Positions 10,962-53,344 of a stretch of DNA of 64,000 nucleotides are shown piece by piece. Under the pieces are notes generated by a model, which was given only the letters and a program-made list of their open reading frames with translations, had not been told where the DNA came from and ran no database searches. The position numbers and the translations under genes were made by a program. Positions within the stretch are counted from its first letter, which is position 1. Each line of letters opens with the position of its first letter. This DNA is from Setophaga petechia (taxonomy: Eukaryota > Chordata > Aves > Passeriformes > Parulidae), in assembly GCA_024362935.1 (NCBI GenBank), contig JANCRA010000030.1:4738596-4802595 (forward strand), read 5' to 3'.

Positions 10962-11340
10962 TTTTCACAGACATATTTTATGAAAAATCCTTTTGCCAGG
11001 ATCTTTTTTTCCTGAGAAGCTGAGAAGCTTCAGCTTCTCCATGTTTTGCTGCTTTGGAATGCGATTTGGAGAATTGTTTACCCAGCATGTGAAATTGTTT
11101 TTACTTGATGACCAATGACAGCCACCTGTGTCAAGGCTGTGAGCAGTCACAAGATTTTATTATCATTCCTTTCAAGCCTTCTGATGAAATCCTTTCTTCT
11201 ATTCTTTTACTACAGCTTTAGTATATAGTTTTCTTTTAATATAATATATATCATAAAATAATAAATCAGCCTTCTGAAACATGGAGTCAAGATTCTCATC
11301 TCTTCCCTCATCCTGGGACCCTTGCAAACACCACCACACA
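10962..11340 (+). mobile_element. Diverged endogenous-retrovirus solo LTR
   Basis: This is homologous along its length to the solo LTR at 50376-50759 (which lies on the opposite strand). Shared blocks include ATTTTATGAAAAATCC, CCTTCTGATGAAATCC and CCTTCTGAAACATGGAGTCA. It contains an LTR polyadenylation signal in ATAAAATAATAAATCA. The ends are eroded, and I find no target-site duplication or internal retroviral genes. It directly abuts a CR1 fragment. Confidence 0.75.
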
Positions 11341-11716
11341 GGGTCATCCCAGAGCACATGGCACAAGACTGTGTCCAGACGGTTCTGGAATATCTTCCAC
11401 AACTTCACTGAGCCAGTGAGCAATCACTGCACAGGAAAGAAGTTCTTCCTTATGTTCAGGTAAAACTTCCTGAGCATCGCTTTCTGCTTATTGCCGGTTG
11501 TCCTTGTGGTTGGCACCATTGAGCTGAGCCTAGCTTCATCCTCTTGAGACTCCCCTTTTAAGTAATTATACACATTAAGGAGGTCCCCTCTCACTTATCT
11601 CTTCTCAAGGCTAAACAGGCCCACCTCCCTCAGCCTTTCCTCATAGCAGAGATGCTCCAATTCCCCAGTCATCCTCACTGCCCTCCGCTGGACCAACTCC
11701 CAGGAGCTCGTTATGT
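11341..11716 (-). mobile_element. CR1 LINE fragment
   Basis: The phrases AAGAAGTTCTTCCTTATGTTCAGG (seen here as AAGAAGTTCTTCC and TTATGTTCAGG), AGGCTAAACAGGCCC and CTCAGCCTTTCCTCATAG are CR1 3'-region sequence in reverse complement. There is an internal deletion near 11400. It has no coding potential. Confidence 0.82.
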
Positions 11717-12279
11717 CTCATGCCAGAGATGACTCTGCCATCACCTCGGCCCAGGCAGGGACACCCCAACCGCAGGTCTGTGCCAGCTGGGGCTGCTCAG
11801 CCTGCGGAGGGGCTCCAAGACATCGTGTGGGACGGAAAGCCCAGCGCCCCAACTCCCGCTAAGGGGACACCGAGGACCCGGCTTCCCGCCCACCCCCTCA
11901 GGCAGGGGGTGGGGCTTGTCCAAACCGACAGCCCTGTCCTCCAATCCTCGCGCTCTTTTCCCCGCCCCGTGCCGAAATAACCAATCACTGCCTCGCAATG
12001 CTCAGCCCGCCTCCTTGCTGCTGTCCAATCGGACGGTGCCGCTCGCGTTCTCTCGTCTCGGGGGAGGGCGGGTGTTACGTGCCGTCGGTATTCCCGAAGC
12101 GCGGCGGCGCCGCTCTCGCCGCGCGCTCCCCGCGCACTGCCTGCGCTATCGGCGTAGCGGCCGCAGTTGGCGTAGCGCGGGCAGAGGCGGCCGTGTCGGG
12201 GAGCGGCGGCCGCCGTGTGAGGAGCGGGCTGGAGGAGCGGGCAGGGCCGGGCGGGCACCGGGCCGGGACCGCGCCGCAG
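11717..12279 (+). promoter_or_regulatory. EEIG1: EEIG1 CpG-island promoter and probable noncoding exon 1
   Basis: GC content rises sharply from about 11900. Three forward CCAAT boxes (11941, 11981, 12025) lie within 90 bp, followed by a dense CpG stretch. A strong donor CAG|GTCAGT at 12280 could end a noncoding first exon starting somewhere in 12060-12200. The coding start is almost 2 kb downstream in AT-richer DNA, so a spliced 5' UTR is inferred. Confidence 0.65.
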
Positions 12280-43894
<31,615 letters not shown>

Positions 43895-46800
43895 ATGTGA
43901 AGAACAGGGTAGAGCTGCTGGACACAGGCCCCCTACCCAGTCTGCTGCCACCTGGATGCCAACCTTTACCTCTCTTCATGCAGCATTCCAGAAGGGATTT
44001 CTCCACACCCCTCCCTGTACGTTTGCACTGCAGAACTACTCCGAGACCACTCCAGAACATGCACTTTCCCTGCATTGGCATTGTCCTTCTCTGCTTCCTG
44101 GTCCTTCCAGTGCATGCCTTCCCCTGTTCCTGCTCAGACACAAGGTGTCTGTGGGATTTATCCTTGGGCTAGTCCCAGAGGATGTTGCTCATCTGCATCC
44201 CTCATTCCACCCGTTCACTTGCAGCAGGGGACGTCTCAGTTTCTGTCTCCCCAAAACATTGGGTTATACCACTGTGAACTCTTCAAACCACTGGGGGTGG
44301 GGGAAACCATTCTAACCAAACCCAGAGCTGCTTGTTGGGGACATGGTGACATGGCCACTTGCAGGATGCTTTATTCCATTGACTCTGCAAGGGAACATCA
44401 CCTCCCAAGGCAATGGTTTTACTGAACAAGGTATGCTGTGGTGTACACTTCACCTTCCTATCCTCACATCCCCAGACAACATCTTCTCATAGGAAATACT
44501 TCCCAAAAGTGCATTTCAGAAAACTCTACTGCAATCCAGCTGGGAGTTGGTGAACGGTTAAATGTGAGTGCTCATCACACCACTGACTGCAGCAGCCCTT
44601 CCACTGCTGGGCATGGAAGGGGGTGTTCATCAACTAGCATTAGCAGGAGCACTTTAGAGCTTATAGATTTTACCTGGAGGAGGCTTCTACTCACTGTTCC
44701 AGGAGTATAATCTGTGTTTGCTGGACTGATTCAGCAAATAGTCCTGTTGGAGCTTGGAATACAAAGCCTCTTTCTTTTTTTTTTTTTTTTCCCTTGTTTC
44801 ATTGGCTCAGGAAGGGAACTGCCCTTCTTGGACTGTGAAAAGAATCTTGTCTGACAGCCCTTCCCTGGGCCAGAGCTGGATGCAGTTGACTGCAGTGGTC
44901 TCTCTGTTGAGGGGGTGATGTCAATTGCCTCTCTAGGCCTGGGCCAGTAAGGGATTTGGTGTTGCTTGGCCTTTCTTACCTTGTCAGCAGAGATCTGTGC
45001 CTGTGCTGGTTCCATTTGGGGCTGGGGAGAAGCTACTGTCTCTGCCTTCAAGGGTAGAAGGGGTGTTTGCTGCTGCATTAGCCACAGCAGCTGTTCTGAC
45101 CTGCTCTGTGGTGAGTGAACTCTTCTGACAAGGCTTCAAACTGTTCTCTGGTTATCTTTCAATTGCTCTTCTTTGGGTTTGGTTTCTGCAGTTGTTTGAC
45201 ACTTTTCCTTGCAGTGTGTGGCAGAGATGTCCATCCCTTTCAGCTCCCACTTGGAGATTTCTCCTGGCAGCTGAATTTCCAGCGAGGATCTGGGCAGGCT
45301 GTGCTTGCAGCCCTCCCTGTACAGAGCCCCTCAGCTGATAAGCTATTTCTGTGTGGTGCCCATTCCTCTTTTGCCAGTGCTCTGTGGCAGCACTCAGCAG
45401 CCATGCCCTCTCCAGCACCTGGCTCCCCTCTGGCACTTGTGGGTGTGTGTTCAGGCACACACTCACTGCTCAGCAAGGAAAGACTTGTAACTGATCACGT
45501 TGTTCAAATTATTAGTTATTGTAAAGCCTCTTTTTAAGGAGAAAAAAAAGCATTAGCTGTGGTCTCTTTGGCCAGAATGCATGCAGATGAGCTGCTGGAA
45601 AAGGGAATCTGGCAGAATGAGAAACAAGGAATGAAAGGGCCTTGATTTAGCTTTTTTTTTACCCTTCTAGCTAAGGATGCTGCATGGGGAGGGTGCTCAG
45701 CAGTGTGGTAAAACTATACAGTTGCTTACTCTGTTTTGATGGTTTCTCTCTTGGAGTCAAGAGGCTTCTTTCTGTGTTTGGACAGACCACATATAGGATA
45801 TGCATCTTTTCCACCCTTTCCCTTCAAAGGGAATTAAATTTGAATTAGGGTGAAAAAGGGATACAGACAACACCTTGGTTTGGTTTAATGTAGGGGAAAA
45901 GTGTTGGATCTTTTGAGACTGTCTAGAACAAAAGCTCTTTCACACTTCCTAGGTTTTTTTTTAATGGTGATCTCTTCTTCATTCAGCCTGGGTAGGTTTG
46001 GCATTCACTTGCAGGCTGCTGAGCATCCTGCCCTGTTCCTGGGGTGCCACGTGTCTGCAGGAAGGACAGAACTGTTTGTCTTTCTCTCTCCCTGGGGCAG
46101 TGCCAGAGAGCCAGGCCTGGCCTGACCGTGTGCTCAGGTCAGGGTGAGGGCAGAAGGAGGCTCGGGCAGCAGGGGCTGTTCTGCCTCTCTGTGCACGGCC
46201 CTGCAGAGCCAGGCTCTGGCTGCTCCCCAGGGGCCAACAAAGCCCCTCAGGAAATCAGATCCAACCAGGACTTGAAAGGAGCAAGCATAAGCCAGGAAAG
46301 AGGCTAAACCCAGCTCATTTTGCTGCTTTGCTTCTGTTCCCATGAGGAACAATGGCAGTCACTGTCGGAGCAGTTGGGATCCCAGGGCATTCTCCTGGCT
46401 TCACTGGCCAGACTCGGCTGCTCCAAGGCACTGGCAGCTCGGCATGTCACGAAATCAGTGGGACAGAAGGAGAATATCTTCCAGCAAAGCAAGAGGAGAA
46501 GCAGTTGAGCTTTTGAGAGCACTGGTCTCTTCTTCCCAGGCTGGCAGAGGCATAGCCTGCTCCGTCACATCACTCTGGCCAACCTGGGCATGTCTTTGGC
46601 TTCTCTTCCAGTGGCTTGGCACATCACTGCTTGCATTTCTGATAACTGTGTCCCTTAGGGTATTTCCTCCTTGTCTCCACATTAGTCCTTCCACAGATTC
46701 TGCTCTTTGTGTGGCTTTTTAGCTCTCCTGCCCCTGGTTTTCAGTAAGCAGTCCTGGTAATCCAGCCTTGTGCAGCACAGCTGGGGGACCTGGAGCAGAC

Positions 46801-48920
46801 GTGGAGGGAGGAAGGAGCGGTCTGTTCCTGTTTGTAGATCCTGTGCAGAGCTCCTGCTGTGCATCAGCATAAGCAGTGCCCAGCAGTCCCTGGGCAGCCC
46901 CCGAGGTGGTGGCTGTGGGGTCACTGATCCCACACACTCGCTGCTGCCTCAGGAAGCTGCATCTCATGAGCACTTTTTTTCCTTGTGGCATCCCTGCTGC
47001 CTGCTCCTTGTTGGACTTTTGAACATTTAAGAAGTGAATCAGTTTCCAGACCCAAACCGCTGGCTAGTTTCCTTTGGGTTTTTCTTTTTTGTTGTGAAGT
47101 TTATGGAATTTTTTTTTATACAAACCCAGCAGGCTGGTGTTTTTTTGACTGCATTATTGTTTCATTGATATTTTATTTCGGGGGGGCTTAAGGGGGAATG
47201 TTCTTCCCCACATTGTTTCCCTTCTCAGGGGATTCAGAGGTGGCTTAAACAAGTAAAAGAACCTTATTGGCAAGACTCTGCATCCCCTGGGTCTCTGATG
47301 CTGACGAGCAGGGCTGCTCATGCCTGGCTGGCCCTGGAGAGCAGAGCTGGCTCTCTGCTTCAGTCTTGGGATCAGGCAAAACATGTGGGCTCTGCTCCTG
47401 GTTTCCAGACCTTTAGTTGGTGGAAGCACATTGCAAAGCGTTAGGAAATTCAGTGTAACTTTTTTACTAACTTCTTTTCTTTTTTTTAAACCAATATAAA
47501 ACTGAGTGTCCAGAAGAATAGGCTTAGTCATTACTTGGTGAAGGAGATGGATTTCAGTTGGAAATTGTGATGGGAAAAGGGAGGAGAAGGATGTTGCTCC
47601 CTCATCATCATCTTTTGTATGGTCAGCACTTTAACTGGGGGCCTCGTGCTGTTCTGACCCTTGGAGTGATGGGCAGCAGGCGTGTGATTTCTCCCCCCCT
47701 CATTGCCACATCACTTTGCCCCCTGCAGAAAGGTTAACAAGCCCTTTTAAAAGTTTGCTTCAGTTTTTAGAGGGTTCCAAACCAGGTGGAGGCCTGAAAA
47801 AATAGTATTTCATTCTCATCTGAATAGGAGGGGTTGCCTTTTTATTTATTTTGTCGTTGCTGTTTCTTTTTAAGCGGGTGGCAGTGCAGCTGGTCTCTGC
47901 ACTGCTGCCAGGAACCTCTGGGAAAACCTCACTCCAGGTACGCTAGAGCACCACAGTGAAACCCCTCCTGGTGAGGGGCTCCCCCTCCCCTCCTGGCTGC
48001 CTTACCTGGGGGCTGCAGACCCCCCTCCACCCCTCCTGCCCCTCCCTGCTGCCCCACCTGGTCTCTAGCTGAGCTCTTGCTCTGGTGACCGAGCCCTTTG
48101 GACAAGGCCAGTCCCCAGGGACAAGTTCCTACAAACTCTGCCTGGTTGCAGGTGTTTGTCCTTGAAAAGCCACTTTCCCTGGCTGTGGGGAGGGATTGAT
48201 GAATGCAGAATTCCCCCCACTTCCCTACTGAGAGCTGTGTCCATCAGCCCCCTCCCTGCACCCCCCGATCCCGCTGCCTGCAGAGCAGCAGGAGTGGAAA
48301 CCTGGGAAATGAAAAGGAATTTTGGGATGAAGCTCTGAGCGAGGGATGAGCCTGGTAACTTGCCTCAAACACATGGAATAATGGTAGAGCCCATATTTTT
48401 GTGGGGGGAGGGAGGGGAAGGGGAGATCATGTTTTATTTTCTTGAAAGTGAATTGAGCTTGGTGACCTTCGGCTGAGGCGCACTCGATTTGTATCAGATT
48501 CTATAGAGAGATGGCTGATATTTTTGGAAAGGGAATGGGTCTATGCAAACTTCCAAAATTGCTTGAAAGATAGTTTAACATTTTTTTACTTTGAAAATCT
48601 AAAGATAAATCTAACTTTTGTCTTAAAGCAGAAGTGCGTTTAGAAAGAGAAGCTACTTCCACTGCTCTATTTTGATGATGATTCTTGGAAAGTTTGGGCT
48701 GGAGGGAATGACTATTTTTCACCATTTCTATCTTGCTCCTCTAGTTTTTTTGTTTCTTTTTCTAACGGAATGCTGTGCCGTCTTTGATTCAACAGATCGT
48801 GTTTGTATTTTCTGTATCTGGTTCCTAATGTAGAGAAATAACAAATATATGAGGAAATCAGTATAATGTCAAATGTTGTTATGGTTTGGGGGAAAAATAA
48901 AGGTTTTTTTGGTACTTCAC
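43895..48920 (+). other. EEIG1: EEIG1 3' UTR, about 5 kb
   Basis: After the TAA at 43892-43894 there is no further gene until an AATAAA at 48896-48901, which is followed by a T-rich stretch suited to cleavage. The human transcript also has a multi-kilobase 3' UTR, which supports the long form. It includes a long T tract at 44767-44790. The open frames here look spurious. Confidence 0.7.
48896..48901 (+). terminator. EEIG1: Polyadenylation signal, EEIG1
   Basis: A canonical AATAAA is followed within a few bases by a GT/T-rich element, at the end of the long 3' UTR. Confidence 0.7.
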
Positions 48921-50140
48921 ACTGATTCTTCTTGCTCTGGTTCTTGTTTTAAGTGCTGTGGGGTGAGAGAGGCATGCTTGGACCTAAATAGTTTGGGTTT
49001 GCCTTCTTGGATTGCTCTGGCAGATCCCTGCCAGCCCTTCCCTGGAGATGGAGAGGGCAGCTGGCAGCTCAGCACCAGTCCCATGGGAAGCAGCAATCCT
49101 GGGAAAAGGTGACATCTGCCTGAGTTGCCAGCAGTGTCCTCTGCTCTGTCCCAGCCTCGGCTCTGCCTAAACTGCCTCTCCTGCTGGGCCTACCTCACCA
49201 GGCTCACTGGGGATTGGGCCCACAGCCCAGCAGGGCACAAGGAATAAATATCTCAGGATCCTCAGGGCTTGTGCCTGCATAGCCCCTCGCCCACCACAAG
49301 CTCACCACCCCCTTACCGGAGAGTGAGCCAGATTCAGTGCCCAGATACTCATCACTGATGCCTGAAGGGCTGGAGAGGAGCCCTGGGAGGAAGCAGCTTT
49401 TGCCTCTTCCACCTTCCCAGAGCCTCGACCACACAAAAGTCAGTGCACCTTTGAGTCCCAAGCACGTTCTTCCCTTTTCCCTTGTATTAAGAAGGGGAGG
49501 AAACAATTCTATGATTCTGTCTTTTGTGTCTGTCCCTTGGCTGGCTGGTCTCGCTTGCTCCTTTCCTCCTGCTGCCCCCGGGTGTGTTTGGAGGAATGGC
49601 TGGGGCGTGGGATGTCAGGATGGAACTGGTGTCAGGATCCATCACCACCCCAGGCCCCGGGCACGGGTGCTGGATGCAGCCAGCGTGCCCGGTCCGCGGG
49701 TGAAGGCAACGGCACCGGGAGCAGCAGGAGCTCGGAGTGGTGACAAGGACCGCAGGCCTGCGGCTGAGACAAGGACCCCTCCGTTAACGGGGTGCTGAGC
49801 GCTGCTCTCCCGCGTTCCCCGGGCCAGCCCCGCACCCGGACCATCCTCTCCGTCCCGGTCCCGTTCCGTTCCCGCCGCTGTCTCCGGTCCCAGTCCCGTT
49901 CCGTTCCCGGTCCCGTTCCGTTCCCGCCGCTGTCTCCGGTCCCGGTCCCGTTCCGTTCCCGGTCCCGTTCCGTTCCCGCCGTTTCGCGGCTCCGGGAGGT
50001 GACGGGGCTCGGGGCGGGGCCTGGCGCGCGCCCCGCCCTCCCCCGCTGATTGGCCACTCCCGGGGCGGGGTTGGCCTATCGCTCGCTGATTGGTGGCCGC
50101 GCCGGAAAGGCGGAGCCGGCAGGAAGGAGGCCGGGGCGCC
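48921..50140 (+). promoter_or_regulatory. DPM2: EEIG1-DPM2 intergenic region and DPM2 CpG-island promoter
   Basis: This is 1.2 kb between the two genes. From about 49640 it becomes a CpG island. Just upstream of the DPM2 ATG are two inverted CCAAT boxes (ATTGG at 50049 and 50089) flanking a GC box GGGGCGGGG (50062-50070). There is no TATA box, as expected of a housekeeping promoter. A minisatellite lies at 49855-49985. Confidence 0.78.
49855..49985. repeat. GC-rich minisatellite in the DPM2 promoter
   Basis: Units built from CCGTTCCGTTCCCG and CCGCTGTCTCCGGTCCC recur with a 52-base period (CCCGCCGCTG at 49871 and 49923). The strand asymmetry is strong (C/T-rich on the plus strand). Confidence 0.9.
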
Positions 50141-52579
50141 ATGGTGAGTGCGGGCCCGGCCCGGAGCGAGCGGGACCCCGCGGCGGGGAGGGAGGGTCGG
50201 TCCGGTCCCTGCTCGGCCCCTGCTCGGCCCGGCCCCTGCTGGGCCCGGCGGCACGGGGAGCTTGGGCCGAATCGCGGCCCGGAGTCCTGGCCAGGCTCCC
50301 TGACTGGAGGGACTGGGCCCGACAGCCGCCCGGGAGCGGCCCCCGGGATGCGGTGCGTGAGCCGGCTCCGGGAGCTGTGACGGTGGTCGCAGGGGTCTTA
50401 GGATGAGGGAAGAGACGAGGATCTGACTCCATGTTTCAGAAGGCTTGATTTATTATTTTATGACATATATTATGTTAAAACTATACTAGAATTATCGAAG
50501 AAAGGATTTCATCAGAAGGCTAGCTAAGAATAGAAAAAGAAGGAATGAATAACAAAGGCTTGTGACTGACCGAGACAGTTCGGACAGCTAGACTATGATT
50601 GGCCATTAATTAGAAACAACCACATGAGACCAATCACAGATCCACCTGTTGCATTCCACAGCAGCAGATAACCATTGTTTACATTTTCCTCCTGAGGTCT
50701 CAGCTTCTCAGGAGAAAAAATCCTAAAGAAAGGATTTTTCATAAAATGTGTGTGTGACAGGGAGCTGCCGGTGGCACGGCCCGGCCGCCCCCGGTGCATC
50801 CTCCCTGGCGGTGCCCCCGTTCCCGGTCTCGCTCCCCGCCGCAGGAGCCCTGAGCCGCTCGGGCCCAGGCGTGTGTGGCGATCCCGCTCTGTCTCTCCTT
50901 TGCAGGCCACAGCGACGGACCAGCTGGTTGGGTTTGGCTTGGTCGCCTTCAGCCTCGTCCTCTTTGTTTACTACACCCTCTGGATCATCGTACTGGTACG
51001 GGGTTCCTGTGGCCAATATAATCCCAGTCACTCCACACTCAGGTGTTTCCCTGCCCTTTGTTCAGGTGATGATGTGCCTGTGTGCCCGAAGGACTTTTGA
51101 CTTCTGGGTTAAAAATGTCAGGGCAGATCTTCCTCTGTGTGCTGGCACTGTCCTTGTCCCATCTGGGTGTTCCTGGCCTTGCCTGGGCAGGACCAAACTT
51201 TGATTGTGGTGCCCACCTGCTGTTCCAAGCCAGACTGACCGAACCAGGGCTGAATGAGGCATTGGGAAGAGCTGAAGCCTGGCCCTGATGGAGGTGTACT
51301 CATCAATGTCCACATCTCCCAGATTCCTGGTTCTGGTGGGAGATGACAGAGGGAAACATTGAGACAAATCTTGACAAATCTGGTAGGGAAGACAAGAGTT
51401 TGGGAATGCAGGGCTCTGGGAAAGTGAGGCTGCCCATCTAAGGTCAGCTGAGGTGGTTGGTGATTTTCTCCCCGGAAAGAAACTTCTCCCCACGAGCTTT
51501 CCAGGTGTGAGAGGCCAGGTTCAGCCTTGGACTAATGTCTGAACTCCCACCAGCTTCCCCTTCAACTCCAGGGGGTTTGAATTCCCCTCTTGCATTGCTC
51601 ACTCTGCTGCCTGATCCATGTCTGTGCTCCTGGCATTCCTAGAGTGCAGGAGCATTCCCATCCTCACAGTGCTCCCAGAGCTGCAGGATTATTCCCATCC
51701 TCACAGTGCTTCCAGAGCTGTAGGATTATTCCCATCCTCACAGTGCTCCCTGGTGTCCAGAGCCTTCCACGGCCTCTGCACGGGGATCCTGCTGGGATAA
51801 CCTGGAGCAGAGCTGCTGCCAGCTGCTCCCTTCTGCAGGGCAGAGGGACAGGGACAGGGATTTGCTGTGTTCTGCACCAGCAGCTCTGCCCACCCCGAGC
51901 CCCCAGGGCTGTGGGACCGTGTGCCAGCCCCACAGCCCCCCCTCACTGTCCCCTGAACCCCAAACCCTTCACTGCCCACCTGCTCTTGTCTCTGTGGCCG
52001 AGCCCCCTGCAGGTGTGGGCTCCCTTTTTCAGCCATCTCACACCAGGCATTTCCATGTTTGTCCCAAAACCTCGAGGCTGCACTGGAGGTGTTGTGGGCA
52101 CCTGCTGACCCCCTCTGTGTCCCTGCAGCCCTTCATGGACAGCGACCATGGGATCCACCAGTTCTTCCTGCCTCGGGAATATGCAGTTATCATCCCCGTG
52201 GCAGCCGGGCTGCTGCTTCTGCTATTTATAGGTGAGAGTTGTTTCTGTGCTTCTAATTAGAAACTTCTAAATTGGGAAGAGAGAAGAAGGTTGCTAGGGG
52301 TTTAGTTAATGTGTGACATTCACAGCACTCTCTGTGGTTACTGTTGCAGCTTAGCCTGGCACAGGGGCTGTGTTTGTGTGTGATTTTTGGCTGTTTGAGC
52401 CTCTGGACAGCAGAATTTTTTTGCTCTCTCTGTTGAGATTCTGTTTCTCATTGCCAGGTGTTGTAGAAGTACCTGGAATTAAAAGTTTCCTACCTGAATT
52501 GGTTCTCTCTGCCTTGGCAGGTGTTTTTATAATGTTTGTCACGTGGAAGAGCAGGAAACACGCCAAGAAATCAGACTGA
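50141..52579 (+). CDS. DPM2: DPM2, dolichol-phosphate mannosyltransferase subunit 2
   Basis: The coding exons are 50141-50143, 50906-50995, 52129-52231 and 52521-52579 (84 aa, equal to human). Exon 1 contributes only the ATG, which is immediately followed by a GTGAGT donor. The protein starts [20 protein letters not shown] and has two hydrophobic membrane spans (about 9-31 and 50-74) around a short loop with [10 protein letters not shown]. Its C-terminus is KKSD, which fits the KKxx ER-retrieval pattern (human ends KKAQ). DPM2 is the small ER-membrane subunit that, with DPM3, stabilises catalytic DPM1, which makes dolichol-phosphate-mannose for N-glycans, GPI anchors and O-/C-mannosylation; it also associates with the GPI-GlcNAc transferase. 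Intron 1 carries an antisense solo LTR. Confidence 0.95.
50376..50759 (-). mobile_element. Solo LTR of an endogenous retrovirus with target-site duplication
   Basis: The 384-bp element begins TGTGACGG and ends GTGTGACA on the plus strand (TG...CA termini). It is flanked by a perfect 6-bp direct repeat GGGAGC at 50370-50375 and 50760-50765. Six-base duplications are typical of class II (ERVK-like) elements. The AATAAA-type signal reads on the minus strand, so the LTR is antisense to DPM2. No internal retroviral region remains, which indicates LTR-LTR recombination. An older relative is at 10962-11340. Confidence 0.9.
50996..52128 (+). other. DPM2: DPM2 intron 2
   Basis: This is a 1.1-kb intron. 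It contains a short degenerate direct repeat around 51640-51745, where the phrase ATTCCCATCCTCACAGTGCT recurs three times. No other feature was seen. Confidence 0.75.
51651..51745. repeat. Short tandem repeat, three copies
   Basis: The phrase ATTCCCATCCTCACAGTGCT occurs near 51654, 51689 and 51727, joined by variable AGAGCTG(C/T)AGGATT links. It lies within DPM2 intron 2. Confidence 0.85.
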
Positions 52580-53327
52580 AGGCCCAGCTGAGGAGATGAA
52601 GAGGTGCCCACGCTGCAGCATCTCAGCCAGGAAAAGACTTTTCCTGCAGCTCCAGGCAGACATCTCCAAGGTGCCCAGCACTGAGCTGCTCCCACCTTCC
52701 CTCCTGCAGAGACTAAACCTGTAGTTTACAATTCACTGACCAAAGAGGAGCAGGATTCATCCAAGGCTCATCAAGTGAGGGACCAGAGGCCCTGCTGAGG
52801 GACCTGCTCCCCAGCTGGGGCTGCCCTGCCCACTTTGGGCACTCCTTCCCTTCAGCTCTGGCTCAGCCCAGTAGTTTGTTCCTTCTGGGAATTTTATTTA
52901 AAAGTTTATCTACACTTTGTGGGGTTTTTTTGATTCAAGTCTGAAAGGAGAGAAATGAGACTTTGGGCTTGGAAAGGACAGGTTTGCCTTCTCCATTTGC
53001 TTCTGGAGGGGCTGATCACAGTGCTGAGGGCCCTTTCCCTTCTGAAGAGGGACTCCCATGAGGCTGGGTATGCAGAGGGTGCAGGGACAGTGCTGCCCTC
53101 TGTGTCCCACCCAGCTGAGTGGTGGTGAGGAGATATCCTGGATCACAGGGAAGTGCTGGGTGTGGTTCCCATCACAGCTCTCAGTCCTGCCTGGGTTCCT
53201 GCCCTGGACAAGGCTCCATGTGCCAGCCAGGCTGGGGCTGAGCAGGCAGCTGGGGTGGCAGTGTCCTTCCCCTGGGGGGTTCCTCTGCTGGCAGCTCCCC
53301 TGGACCATGGCAAGCAGGACCACCCTC

Positions 53328-53333
53328 AATAAA
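53328..53333 (+). terminator. DPM2: Polyadenylation signal, DPM2
   Basis: This AATAAA is followed by GT-rich sequence, about 750 bases after the DPM2 stop codon. It is the first canonical signal downstream. Confidence 0.7.
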
Positions 53334-53344
53334 GGTCTGTAAGG

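Larger units (their letters stand above)
4001..11340. other. Intergenic region NAIF1-EEIG1, left part
   Basis: This is about 7.3 kb of AT-moderate DNA without a recognisable gene, apart from the ORF noted at 4173-4655. It contains a possible distal AATAAA (5633), a poly-G run (6244-6263) and an LTR relic at its right end. No CpG island, tRNA or other RNA gene was seen. Confidence 0.6.

Noticed and set aside
44731..45078. Minus-strand ORF with a lysine-rich stretch
   Set aside because: It lies in the EEIG1 3' UTR, and the lysines come from a T tract on the plus strand.
49505..49520. ATTCTATGATTCTGTC as a CR1 tail
   Set aside because: Two octamer-like units without any adjoining CR1 body are too little to call an element.
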